From: Neisseria sicca 4320 | GTDB taxonomy: Bacteria > Pseudomonadota > Gammaproteobacteria > Burkholderiales > Neisseriaceae | Assembly (NCBI RefSeq): GCF_000193735.1 | Contig: NZ_AEPF01000115.1 | Coordinates: 1-18,427 of the forward strand | Length of the DNA: 18,427 bases | Direction of reading: 5' to 3' | Shown: one piece after another, positions 1 through 6,498 of the stretch | Layout of the letters: each line of letters begins with the position of its first letter | Numbering within the stretch: position 1 is the first letter of the stretch | Notes under the pieces: model-generated | The model's database searches: none | What the model was told of the DNA's origin: nothing | Seen by the model: only the letters and a program-made list of their open reading frames with translations | Translations under genes and position numbers: made by a program

Positions 1-3
1 TAT

Positions 4-20
4 TTGAGAGCCAATCTCAA
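4..20 (-). promoter_or_regulatory. Small hairpin in the expected mtrC 5' leader
   Basis: TTGAGA (4-9) and TCTCAA (15-20) form a perfect 6-bp stem around a 5-base loop. It lies just downstream of the leftward promoter that should drive mtrC, so it would be at or near the start of the mtrCDE leader transcript. The function is unknown and the stem is short enough to be chance. Confidence 0.3.
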
Positions 21-31
21 TTACAGGCGCC

Positions 32-60
32 ATTATACATACATGCTTGCATGGATACAA
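32..60 (-). promoter_or_regulatory. mtrC(DE) promoter, facing left
   Basis: Read on the minus strand there is a -35 box TTGTAT (60-55), a 17-bp spacer and a perfect -10 TATAAT (37-32). In other Neisseria the efflux operon mtrCDE is divergent from mtrR, so this should be its promoter, although mtrC itself lies outside the window. The spacer contains the short palindrome CATGC-TT-GCATG (42-53). That is the region where MtrR is known to bind in N. gonorrhoeae, so it is the likely operator. Confidence 0.75.
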
Positions 61-75
61 AGTATTTTTTATAAT
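47..75 (+). promoter_or_regulatory. mtrR promoter, overlapping the mtrC promoter
   Basis: There is a -35 box TTGCAT (47-52), a 17-bp spacer (53-69) and a perfect -10 TATAAT (70-75). The -35 overlaps the -35 region of the opposing mtrC promoter, so one bound repressor could shut both. In N. gonorrhoeae the spacer holds a 13-bp inverted repeat whose single-base deletion raises efflux. The spacer here is A/T-rich, but that inverted repeat is not well preserved. Confidence 0.75.
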
Positions 76-108
76 CCCCACTATTCCACTTAACTTGAAA
101 CAGGCATC

Positions 109-744
109 ATGCGGAAAACCAAAACCGAAGCCCTTAAAACCAAAGAACATCTCATGCTCGCCGCGCTGGAAACCTTCTACCAAAAAGGCATTGCGCGCAC
201 TTCCCTCAACGAAATTGCCCAAGCCGCCGGCGTGACGCGCGGCGCGTTGTATTGGCATTTCAAAAACAAAGAAGACTTGTTCGACGCCCTCTTTCAGCGT
301 ATTTGCGACGACATCGAAAACTGTATGCATCAGGACGCGACTGATAGCGATGAACAAGAGTGGCCGCTTTTCCGCCGTACCTTGATGCACTTTTTCACAC
401 GCCTGCAAACCAACGACATCCACTATAAATTCCACAGCATCCTGTTTTTAAAATGCGAACACACCGATCAGAACGCCGCAGTCATCGACATCGCGCATAA
501 ACATCAATCCATTTGGCGCGAAAAAATTACCGAAGTTCTGACCAAATCCATCGCCCAACATGCCTTATCCGAAGATTTGGATACCGACATGGCGGTCATC
601 TTCATCAAATCGACGCTGGACGGTTTGATTTGGCGCTGGCTCGCGTCCGGTAAAAATTTCGATCTTGCCCAAACCGCACCGCGTGTGATCGACATCCTCT
701 TAGACAATCTGAAAAACCACCCTCAACTGCGTAAGCAAAAATAA
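109..744 (+). CDS. mtrR: MtrR, TetR-family repressor of the mtrCDE efflux pump
   Basis: A 211-residue TetR-family regulator, about the length of gonococcal MtrR (210 aa). The N-terminal helix-turn-helix spans roughly residues 31-56 (IAQAAGVTRGALYWHF), and the rest is the helical ligand-binding and dimerisation domain. From family knowledge, MtrR represses mtrCDE and releases DNA when hydrophobic drugs or bile salts bind. The positions most often altered in gonococcal resistance mutants are intact (Ala39, Gly45, His105), so this looks like a functional wild-type repressor. The ATG at 109 was chosen because the protein starts MRKTKTEALK as in other MtrR proteins; the ribosome site is weak (AGG at 102-104). 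The gene ends in a DUS hairpin shared with the convergent copper receptor gene. Identity is based on recalled similarity to gonococcal MtrR over nearly the whole length. Confidence 0.93.
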   Translation: MRKTKTEALKTKEHLMLAALETFYQKGIARTSLNEIAQAAGVTRGALYWHFKNKEDLFDALFQRICDDIENCMHQDATDSDEQEWPLFRRTLMHFFTRLQTNDIHYKFHSILFLKCEHTDQNAAVIDIAHKHQSIWREKITEVLTKSIAQHALSEDLDTDMAVIFIKSTLDGLIWRWLASGKNFDLAQTAPRVIDILLDNLKNHPQLRKQK

Positions 745-745
745 C

Positions 746-771
746 GGTCTGCATACAAGGTCTGCATACAA
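746..771. repeat. Tandem duplication of a 13-bp unit
   Basis: GGTCTGCATACAA occurs at 746-758 and again, unchanged and without a gap, at 759-771. It lies between the mtrR stop codon and the terminator stem. It looks like a recent slippage duplication. Confidence 0.85.
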
Positions 772-815
772 AAAGGTCGTCTGAAAACAAATATGTACGT
801 TTTCAGACGACCTTT
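772..815. terminator. Inverted DUS pair; bidirectional terminator
   Basis: A 17-bp perfect stem (772-788 with 799-815) with a 10-base loop. Each arm contains a full AGGTCGTCTGAA uptake sequence, and there are A runs on the left and T runs on the right. It sits between the convergent mtrR and copper receptor genes and can terminate both. Inverted DUS pairs acting as terminators are well known in Neisseria. Confidence 0.88.
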
Positions 816-833
816 CACTTTTTCAACTCAACA

Positions 834-2807
834 TCAGAATTTCGCTTGCAGTCTCAACCAAGCGGTACGGCCGGGTTCGTTGACGCGCAAGGTTTGCGTG
901 CCTGCTGAAGGGTCGCCGCCTTTGCTGACAAATTCGGCATAAGTTTTGTTGAACACGTTGTCTATACCGGCCTGCAAGGTGGCGTATTTGCTGAATTTCC
1001 AACCGGCATTGAGCGAGAGTATGCCGAAGCCGGAAGAGGCGCCGATGTCCTGACCGACGATATTGCCTTGACCTTTGCTGTAACGGTTTTGTTTCGCCAC
1101 GACGCGCCATAACGCGCCTGCACTGAATTTGCCGTTGTCAAAGGCGAGGGTGTTGTTCCACTCGAGCGGTGGGGTTTGCGCCAAAGGTTTGCTGTCGGTG
1201 CGGTTTTTGCCGTGGGTATAGGCGAGGCTGCTGCCGATTTCCCAATTAGGTGCAAACGTCCATTTGACTTCGGCTTCGCCACCGAAACGCGAGGCTTTAA
1301 CGTTGCGTACACCTAAATCCGTGCCTTGGCGTTCGAGTATGATGAAATTTTTGACATCGCTGCCGAATACGGACACGGAGGCATGGAGGTTAGGACGTTT
1401 CCAGATGATGCCCGCATCGATTTGGCGGTTTTGTTCGGGATGGATGATTTTCTTTTTGGTGCGCAGACGTTCCCAGTAGTCGGGCGAGCGTTCGGCGATA
1501 CCGAATCCTGCGTAGTATTTCAAGCCGTTATCCGTGTCACGTTCCCAACGTAAGAAACCGGAATTCAAGTTGAATTTCTGATGTTTCAAGGCGGGATCGG
1601 TTACGTCTGCGGAATCATAATCCGCTTTGACACGGTCGTGGCGCAAGCCTGCTACCCAACGTTGTTTATCGGTTTGTTGCCAAGCGGCTTCGGTGAAAAC
1701 GCCCCATTGTTTGAAACTTTGGTTGGGCATAAAAGGCTTGTGGCTGTAACCGTCGCCGCCGCGTTCCATACGGGCGACGTGTACGTCGTCCATATAATCT
1801 ACGCCGGTTTGCAGGTTGAGATTATCCCAATCGAAGGTGGCTTTCAGACGACCTGTGTCGGTATTGCGTTTGGGGTTGTTGGCGTTTTTAATCTGTTTGC
1901 CTGCGGGATTGCGGATGGTGCGCAGGCTGTATGTGTCCATGACGTGGTCGATTTCGCTTTCACCGTAGCGCAATTCGAGTTCGCTGAACCAAGGGGTGAG
2001 GTTGCGTTGGGTAAAGCGGACGTTCCATGCGTCGCGGTCGAATTTGCTGCCGTCCATCATGCGGTCGGCGTAAGCGACCTTGGCTCTGCTGCGTTCGTAT
2101 GTGCCTGCGATGGTGGTGTTTTCGGTCGGGGTGATGCCCAGTTGCAGCATTTGGCTGTCGCGTTTGAAATGGGAGTGGACGCGTTTGCCTGAGCCGTCTT
2201 TGTAGTCGTCGGCTTCGTTATGGGAAATATTGCTGCGGACGTAGGCGTATTTGCCGCCGAACTCGGCTTCAAGCGAGCCGTCGCGGCGGTCGTTGCTGCC
2301 CGCAGTCAGGGAGGCGTTGATGTTGTAGGGTTTTTCGCTGAAATCAGGGTCTTTGCGGATAAATTGCACCGAACCGCTGACCAAGCCCATGCCTTGTGTT
2401 ACGGTTTGAGGACCTTTGGTAACGACGACCTTGTCAAAAGAGTTTGGATGAATGTAGGCAGTCGGCGGATCCATACGCATAGCGCAACCGCCGTAAATAA
2501 ACTGGTCGTCAGCGTTAATCGACAGGCGCGAGCCGCCCAAACCGCGGAACAATGGATCGCCCGAGCTACCGCCTTTGCGGATGATGCTCATGTTGGGGAC
2601 AGACTGTAAAAGGTCTGCCCCGTCTCCGGCAGGGAGGGGTTGCAAAGCAGCTTTGGGGTTGAAAGTAACGCTATTGGCTTTTTGTTGTTGTGTGCCGATG
2701 ACGGTGACAGGAGAAAGGGTAACAGTCTCTTCTGGAACAGGGTTTGTATCTGCCCAAGCTTGGGATACGGCTACGGCAAGCGGCAGAAGGAGTAACTGAT
2801 GTTTCAT
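834..2807 (-). CDS. TonB-dependent outer-membrane copper receptor (OprC/NosA type)
   Basis: A 657-residue outer-membrane receptor. A signal peptide (about 1-19, ending AWA) is followed by a TonB-box-like stretch (about 26-38), a plug domain (about 40-155) and a 22-strand-type barrel ending in Phe (QAKF). The plug carries GGCAMRMDPPTAYI, a hallmark of the TonB-copper receptor family. Cys108 and Met112 fit the CxxxM copper site of Pseudomonas OprC, and His288-Val-Met290 fits its HxM partner motif, so the published ligand set appears complete. The expected role is energised import of copper across the outer membrane, for example to supply copper enzymes of denitrification; that use is inference. 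The ATG at 2807 is preceded by AAGGAG (2821-2816) with 8-base spacing. It is transcribed towards mtrR and shares its terminator. There is no adjacent copper chaperone or regulator. Confidence 0.88.
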   Translation of the reverse strand: MKHQLLLLPLAVAVSQAWADTNPVPEETVTLSPVTVIGTQQQKANSVTFNPKAALQPLPAGDGADLLQSVPNMSIIRKGGSSGDPLFRGLGGSRLSINADDQFIYGGCAMRMDPPTAYIHPNSFDKVVVTKGPQTVTQGMGLVSGSVQFIRKDPDFSEKPYNINASLTAGSNDRRDGSLEAEFGGKYAYVRSNISHNEADDYKDGSGKRVHSHFKRDSQMLQLGITPTENTTIAGTYERSRAKVAYADRMMDGSKFDRDAWNVRFTQRNLTPWFSELELRYGESEIDHVMDTYSLRTIRNPAGKQIKNANNPKRNTDTGRLKATFDWDNLNLQTGVDYMDDVHVARMERGGDGYSHKPFMPNQSFKQWGVFTEAAWQQTDKQRWVAGLRHDRVKADYDSADVTDPALKHQKFNLNSGFLRWERDTDNGLKYYAGFGIAERSPDYWERLRTKKKIIHPEQNRQIDAGIIWKRPNLHASVSVFGSDVKNFIILERQGTDLGVRNVKASRFGGEAEVKWTFAPNWEIGSSLAYTHGKNRTDSKPLAQTPPLEWNNTLAFDNGKFSAGALWRVVAKQNRYSKGQGNIVGQDIGASSGFGILSLNAGWKFSKYATLQAGIDNVFNKTYAEFVSKGGDPSAGTQTLRVNEPGRTAWLRLQAKF

Positions 2808-2852
2808 CCTTAGGGCTCCTTTTATTGGTTTAGTTCATTAGTTTTAGTTAAT

Positions 2853-2893
2853 TACTACTTTGGTAGTATAAAGAATGTCAGATAGTTTTTGAA
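2853..2893 (-). promoter_or_regulatory. Candidate promoter and operator of the copper receptor
   Basis: On the minus strand a -10 box TATACT (2870-2865) lies 17 bp from a weak -35 TTCAAA (2893-2888). The -10 overlaps a palindrome, TACTAC-TTTG-GTAGTA (2853-2868), a suitable place for a metal-sensing repressor. It does not match a standard Fur or Zur box that I know. Confidence 0.35.
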
Positions 2894-3136
2894 TAAGAAA
2901 ACGATTTTGTTTAATTTAAGTCAATATTTTTGAGTCATAATTAAATTATTTGAATAATAGTAATAACTGTATTGATTAATTGCCTGCTTTTTCATCTAGC
3001 AGGAAGAAGGAATAGGGTTGCTGCGGGGATAAAGAGGGCTGTGTCCAAGATTGGCGTGCAAACCTGTTTTGGCGTGCTGCGAAGGCGTGTCCTTTGGTAT
3101 TCCGGTTTGCAGTCATTACGATATTCCGGACAGCAA
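2894..3136. other. Gene-free stretch between the copper receptor and serB
   Basis: The left part (to about 2980) is strongly AT-rich and belongs to the upstream region of the copper receptor. The right part is of ordinary composition. Only short open frames without ribosome sites are present, and I see no RNA gene or repeat. Confidence 0.5.
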
Positions 3137-3169
3137 AAAGGTCGTCTGAAAAATTTTCAGACGACCTTT
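3137..3169. terminator. Near-perfect inverted DUS pair downstream of serB
   Basis: The 16-base arms 3137-3152 and 3154-3169 are exact complements separated by one A, and each contains a full uptake sequence. The structure lies about 40 bp past the serB stop codon and should terminate serB on the minus strand. Confidence 0.85.
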
Positions 3170-3207
3170 GCTTTACAGGGAAACTCCTGACAAACGATAC
3201 AGACGGT

Positions 3208-4041
3208 TTATTTAAACCAACCCCTGACGCGCTCTAGTCCGCCGAAATTGATGCAGGCATCGGCGACCGCCTGCGCTTTCGGTTTGGCGCGGTAAGCCAC
3301 GCCTATGCCGGCTTCTTTGAGCATCGGAATATCGTTCGCACCGTCGCCCATCGCCAACACCTGATGCGGCTGTAATCCGAGGCGGTTTCGGTATTCGCGC
3401 AATAAATCCGCTTTTGCCTGCGCGTCGATGATTCTGCCTTTCAGACGACCTGTCAGCTTGCCGTTTTCAATTTCCAAAACATTGGCGTGTTGGTATTCGA
3501 AGCCGAGGCGTTGTTGCAGCCTTTCGGTGAAAAACGTGAACCCGCCCGACACCAGCATGAATTTCACGCCATGCGCCTTGCATTCGTCCAACAAAAATTC
3601 CGCGCCGGGCGAGAGCCGCAAAACGTTTTCATAAACTTCCGCCAAAACCCGTTCGTCCAATCCCGCCAACAGAGCGACGCGGCTGCGCAAAGACTGCTCG
3701 AAATCCAATTCGCCGCGCATCGAGCGTTCGGTAATTTCCGCCACGCGTTCTTTCAAGCCGACACCCGCCGCAATTTCATCGACGCATTCAATGGTAATCA
3801 GCGTCGAATCCATATCGCTGACAATCAGCCCGAGTTCGCCGAACGCCATATCGGGCAACACGGCGTGGTCGATTTGACGGCTGCTCAGTAACGCCGCGTC
3901 TGCCCCGCTTAAAGAAAACCCTTCTTCAACGATGAAACGCATACGCTTTTCATCGGCGTAATCAGGCTCGGGCAGTCGGGAGAGGAGGGCGGAAGGCAGG
4001 GCTTCGACGGAGGGGAATTGGAGGACGAGGGCGTGCGGCAT
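3208..4041 (-). CDS. serB: Phosphoserine phosphatase SerB
   Basis: A 277-residue haloacid-dehalogenase phosphatase catalysing the last step of serine synthesis, O-phospho-L-serine to L-serine, in the cytosol. HAD motif I is DMDST (Asp76-Thr80, nucleophile Asp76 and acid Asp78). The cap segment begins with IECVDEIA. Motif II is SGG (165-167), the motif III lysine is near 210, and motif IV is GDGANDIPM (Asp233, Asp237). The first 70 residues form a short N-terminal extension typical of proteobacterial SerB. The ATG at 4041 gives the expected length, but no good Shine-Dalgarno precedes it. Codons for GRLK (198-201) contain a full uptake sequence (3440-3451). It appears to be a single-gene transcript between two DUS/repeat regions. 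Confidence 0.95.
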   Translation of the reverse strand: MPHALVLQFPSVEALPSALLSRLPEPDYADEKRMRFIVEEGFSLSGADAALLSSRQIDHAVLPDMAFGELGLIVSDMDSTLITIECVDEIAAGVGLKERVAEITERSMRGELDFEQSLRSRVALLAGLDERVLAEVYENVLRLSPGAEFLLDECKAHGVKFMLVSGGFTFFTERLQQRLGFEYQHANVLEIENGKLTGRLKGRIIDAQAKADLLREYRNRLGLQPHQVLAMGDGANDIPMLKEAGIGVAYRAKPKAQAVADACINFGGLERVRGWFK

Positions 4042-4070
4042 GGCGGTGGCTCAAAAAATGCGGATTGCGG

Positions 4071-4079
4071 ATTATAGCA
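4071..4079 (-). promoter_or_regulatory. serB promoter, extended -10
   Basis: The minus strand reads TGCTATAAT (4079-4071), an extended -10 TGn plus a perfect TATAAT, about 30 bp upstream of the serB ATG. There is no good -35, as is common for extended -10 promoters. The predicted leader is about 24 nt. Confidence 0.6.
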
Positions 4080-4189
4080 AAGCCTGAAGATTTCATATCG
4101 GGAAGGTCGTCTAAAAACGGGCTTCCTGATGAAAACCGTATGCGTGCGGCGATGCGACGAAGCGGTTTTCAGACAATCTTTGAGGGAAG

Positions 4190-4346
4190 TATAGTGGATT
4201 AACTTTAAATCAGGACAAGGCGACGAAGCCGCAGACAGTACAGATAGTACGGAACCGATTCACTTGGTGCTTCAGCACCTTAGAGAATCGTTCTCTTTGA
4301 GCTAAGGTGAGGCAACGCCGTACTGGTTTAAAGTTAATCCACTATA
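4190..4346. repeat. Full-length Correia repeat-enclosed element (157 bp)
   Basis: Terminal repeats TATAGTGGATTAA... and ...TTAATCCACTATA bound 157 bp with the standard Correia interior, including the segment at about 4252-4303 that short elements lack. That segment holds the small palindromes GGTGC-TTCA-GCACC and AGAGAA-TCG-TTCTCT and, in published elements, an IHF site. Correia elements are MITE-like, target TA, and can supply promoters or RNase III processing sites. This one lies upstream of serB and beyond the end of the PHP gene. Confidence 0.93.
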
Positions 4347-4376
4347 ATTCCTTTGAATCAAATAGGACGCCTATTC

Positions 4377-4414
4377 GCCGTCATGGCTGCTTTTGTGTGT
4401 ATGGGCATGACGGC
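4377..4414. terminator. Possible hairpin downstream of the PHP gene
   Basis: GCCGTCATG (4377-4385) and CATGACGGC (4406-4414) form a 9-bp stem with a 20-base loop, some 160 bp past the PHP-gene stop. There is no T run, so terminator function is uncertain. The stem resembles the outer part of dRS3-type repeats (CCGTCAT). Confidence 0.3.
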
Positions 4415-4572
4415 AGCGGTACGGTTTGGTTTACCTGCTAAGATGGTGCGCAGACAGGTTGCTTGAAATTTTCGGTAAATTTGCGGATAAAACCTACATG
4501 ACGGAATTCGGTAAGGCATGGCGTGTGGCGTCGGCAAGTTTGTCCCAATATCCAAACTTTGCCTTAAACGTC

Positions 4573-5409
4573 TCAAACTCTTTTGAAATGTTCCCAAACC
4601 GGTTTGCAGTTTTCCGGCAGTTCGGGACACGCGCCGAGGATGCCGCCACTGAAGTCGTTTAAGCGGTGGAAGTCGCTGCCCGCGCTGGCGAGCATACCGA
4701 AGCGTTCTGCCAGAAGCGCGTAGTTGAGGCGGTCGTTTTTGCAGCAGTTGCCGCTGTGGACTTCGATGCCTGCGCCGCCGAGGTTTTTAAATTCTTCAAA
4801 CAGATTGCGTTTGGCGGTGGCGGACAAATCGTAGCGCATGGGGTGGGCGATGACCGCCATGCCGCCCGCGCCGTTGACGGCGGAGACGCAGTCTGCCAGC
4901 GTCGCCCATTCGTGGCGGACGGCGCAGGATTTGCCGTCGCCCAAGTATTTGGTGAACGCCTGCTGCTTGTTTTTGACGTGTCCCGCTTGGATGAGGAACT
5001 CGGCGATGTGGGTGCGGCTGACCATTTCTTTGTTCGCCGCCAGCGCGAGCGCGCCGTCGTATGCGCCGCCGATGCCTTTTTTTTCGAGCTTGGCTGCAAT
5101 GGCTTCGAGGCGTTTCAGACGACCTTGCCGTACTTGTGCCAACAGGTTTTGTAGATTTTCATTTTGTTCGTCGAAATCCAAACCGACAACGTGTATGGTG
5201 CGCCCGCGCCAAGTTACGGAGATTTCCACGCCGTTGACGAAACGCAGCCTGAGCTTGTCGGCTTCGGCGCGCGCTTCGGCGATGCCGCCGGTGTGGTCGT
5301 GGTCGGTCAGCGCCAGCAGCGTGCAGCCGTTTTGATGCGCGAGGCGCACGACTTCGGCGGGGGAGAGCATACCGTCGGAAACGGTGGAATGGCAGTGCAG
5401 GTCTATCAT
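4573..5409 (-). CDS. PHP-domain phosphoesterase, RNase AM (YciV/Rnm) family
   Basis: A 278-residue PHP-domain protein, close in length to E. coli RNase AM/YciV (293 aa). Metal-site residues are in the usual order: HCHSTVSDG (His5, His7, Asp12), TDHDH (Asp36-His39), Glu62, His73, His134 in SRTHIAEF, AHP (His189), HSG (His218) and GSDFH (Asp246, His248). Family members hydrolyse nucleoside 3',5'-bisphosphates and act as 5'-to-3' exonucleases on short RNAs and on 5' ends of rRNAs, using three metal ions. Which activity dominates here cannot be read from sequence. The ATG at 5409 starts directly with MIDLHCHS as in the family, but it has no clear ribosome site. An in-frame uptake sequence (5114-5125) encodes GRLK at 96-99. 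Confidence 0.85.
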   Translation of the reverse strand: MIDLHCHSTVSDGMLSPAEVVRLAHQNGCTLLALTDHDHTGGIAEARAEADKLRLRFVNGVEISVTWRGRTIHVVGLDFDEQNENLQNLLAQVRQGRLKRLEAIAAKLEKKGIGGAYDGALALAANKEMVSRTHIAEFLIQAGHVKNKQQAFTKYLGDGKSCAVRHEWATLADCVSAVNGAGGMAVIAHPMRYDLSATAKRNLFEEFKNLGGAGIEVHSGNCCKNDRLNYALLAERFGMLASAGSDFHRLNDFSGGILGACPELPENCKPVWEHFKRV

Positions 5410-5522
5410 GGGGCGTTATGTGAGTGGTGAACAGTGGGCGGGTGCAATATTGTCGGGCGGTGTGGCGACGGGGCAATTTTAAAAACGGGTGTATGGTAAA
5501 TTCAGAGAAAAAGTACCTATGC

Positions 5523-5625
5523 CGTCATTCCCGTGCAGGCGGGAATCCAGACTTTGATTTGTCAGAAATGTTTAAGGTTAACCGCTATTTCAAACTTTTG
5601 GATTCCCGCCTGCGCGGGAATGACG
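5523..5625. repeat. dRS3 pair enclosing an intergenic mosaic segment
   Basis: Two 20-bp units of the form ATTCCC-N8-GGGAAT lie at 5527-5546 and 5602-5621 in opposite orientation. They extend into 27-bp arms (5523-5549 and 5599-5625) differing at one base. Between them is about 50 bp of unique sequence. This is the arrangement of neisserial intergenic mosaic elements (dRS3 flanking an RS unit), targets for recombination and for filamentous phage integration in meningococci. Confidence 0.85.
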
Positions 5626-5658
5626 ATATGAACGTTTTCAATTTTAATCTACTATAAG

Positions 5659-5710
5659 AGGTCGTCTGAAAACGCGGTTCCCATCCAGCCGAACCGTTTT
5701 CAGACGACCT
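5659..5710 (-). terminator. Inverted DUS pair ending the S4/oxidoreductase-like operon
   Basis: AGGTCGTCTGAAAACG pairs with its complement ending at 5710, with GGTTC/GAACC extending the stem past a 2-base bulge. The right arm contains the stop codon of the upstream gene, so terminator and coding end overlap. Confidence 0.8.
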
Positions 5711-5918
5711 TTCCGTTGTCTTCGTCATCCGACCAACCCGCTTCTTTCAATTTCCGCTGTTGCGCGTCGTAGCGGGCTTTATCCGTCCAATAAATCGTCT
5801 GGATGCAGGCATCGCCGCAGTCGCTGCCGCAACATTCCCACGATTCGGGGCGGACGGGTTCGTCTAGAAGCGGCTCGCCCAAGAGGGCTTCGGCTTTATT
5901 CTTCAGGGTCGTATCCAT
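5700..5918 (-). CDS. Small oxidoreductase-like domain protein
   Basis: A 72-residue protein with the cysteine-rich signature of the oxidoreductase-like N-terminal domain family (PF09791, from memory): PVRPESWECCGSDCGDACIQ, with Cys29, Cys30, Cys34 and Cys38, followed by IYW and an acidic tail. The biochemical role of the family is not established; the cysteines suggest metal or redox chemistry. A longer open frame reaches 6059, but its first 47 residues only shadow the S4 gene, so I place the start at the ATG at 5918, just inside the end of that gene (23-nt overlap, translational coupling likely). The stop codon TGA is supplied by a DNA uptake sequence: the last codons GGT CGT/GTC region read as Lys-Val-Val-stop. 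Confidence 0.75.
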   Translation of the reverse strand: MDTTLKNKAEALLGEPLLDEPVRPESWECCGSDCGDACIQTIYWTDKARYDAQQRKLKEAGWSDDEDNGKVV

Positions 5919-6129
5919 CGGCGATTTCCAAGCGCGCGCCGTCAAACTCGATGACTTCGCCGCCGCGTATTTTTGCGGTTTTACGGGTTTCGGTTTCGCC
6001 GTTGCGCAACACCAGCCCTTCGGCGATAAACGCTTTCGCCTGTCCGCCGCTTTCGGCAAGTCCGGCGAGTTTTAACAGGTCGCACAGGGCGATGTATTCG
6101 TTGTCTTCGAGATAGACGGTGGCTTCCAT
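5896..6129 (-). CDS. S4-domain RNA-binding protein (YbcJ-like)
   Basis: A 77-residue protein that is essentially one S4 domain, with the core ALCDLLKLAGLAESGGQAK followed by IAEGLVLRNGETETRK, closely like E. coli YbcJ (70 aa). It should bind structured RNA, perhaps rRNA or tRNA; the exact target is unknown for the family. The ATG at 6129 is preceded by AGGAAA (6139-6134). It is the first gene of a two-gene operon, its end overlapping the start of the oxidoreductase-like gene by 23 nt. Confidence 0.88.
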   Translation of the reverse strand: MEATVYLEDNEYIALCDLLKLAGLAESGGQAKAFIAEGLVLRNGETETRKTAKIRGGEVIEFDGARLEIADGYDPEE

Positions 6130-6166
6130 GAGGTTTCCTGTGATGGGTAAGGTTTGAATGTGTGAA

Positions 6167-6175
6167 ATTGTAGCA
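6167..6175 (-). promoter_or_regulatory. Promoter of the S4 operon, extended -10
   Basis: The minus strand reads TGCTACAAT (6175-6167), an extended -10 nearly identical to the one at serB. It would give a leader of about 30 nt. The -35 region falls in the adjacent DUS hairpin and has no consensus. Confidence 0.5.
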
Positions 6176-6176
6176 T

Positions 6177-6206
6177 AGGTCGTCTGAAAGCCGTTTCAGA
6201 CGACCT
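6177..6206. terminator. Inverted DUS hairpin
   Basis: The 13-bp perfect arms 6177-6189 and 6194-6206 enclose a GCCG loop. No intact gene ends here; both neighbours start from it. It may insulate the two divergent units or be a leftover of a lost gene. Confidence 0.7.
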
Positions 6207-6226
6207 TTAGATTTTGAAACTATTAG

Positions 6227-6454
6227 ATAAATGATTCAAAAAAGATAATCATGCAGAACAGGCGTTGACCGATTTTCAGACGACCTGCCTAGCCACATGG
6301 CAATCCGCTTTTTCACTATTCACAAGAAAATGAAGATAAAACTGACTCATACGCAGATACCTTCTCTTCCACAGAACGGCAGAGGAGGTATTTCATTGCC
6401 GGACAGAATTTTGACTTATGGCAAGAGTATGTGAAAAAACGTGAGGTCGTCTGA
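6227..6454 (+). pseudogene. Probable remnant of a decayed coding sequence
   Basis: From 6293 to a TGA at 6452-6454 one frame stays open for 53 codons with no start codon. It ends in a protein-like stretch (RRYFIAGQNFDLWQEYVKK) whose last residues Glu-Val-Val-stop come from an uptake sequence. Just upstream, a different frame (from about 6227) is open and also protein-like (DNHAEQALTDFQTT) but runs into a stop in the overlap. This pattern fits a gene 3' end broken by a frameshift and lacking its 5' part. I do not recognise the family. It may be chance, since the open lengths are modest. Confidence 0.35.
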
Positions 6455-6463
6455 AAAAAACGA

Positions 6464-6491
6464 TTGCCAATTTTTACAGATAGAGTATAGT
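6464..6491 (+). promoter_or_regulatory. Promoter of candidate small RNA A
   Basis: A -35 TTGCCA (6464-6469), a 16-bp spacer and a -10 TATAGT (6486-6491). The second small-RNA locus has a near-identical arrangement (TTGCAA, 17 bp, TATAGT), including CAGAT in the spacer. Confidence 0.6.
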
Positions 6492-6498
6492 TCTTAAT

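Noticed and set aside
2972..3190. A 72-codon frame starting with TTG between the copper receptor and serB, and a 46-codon minus frame (3116-2976)
   Set aside because: No ribosome sites and no protein-like pattern; the plus frame runs through the DUS terminator.
5424..5657. A 77-codon frame across the dRS3 block
   Set aside because: The translation contains the familiar dRS3-derived peptide (HSRAGGNPD and SRLRGNDD), a known artefact of reading this repeat.
5700..6059. A 119-residue open frame including the oxidoreductase-like gene
   Set aside because: Its first 47 residues overlap the S4 gene in another frame and look like a shadow (basic, repetitive). The family signature and a coupled ATG place the start at 5918.
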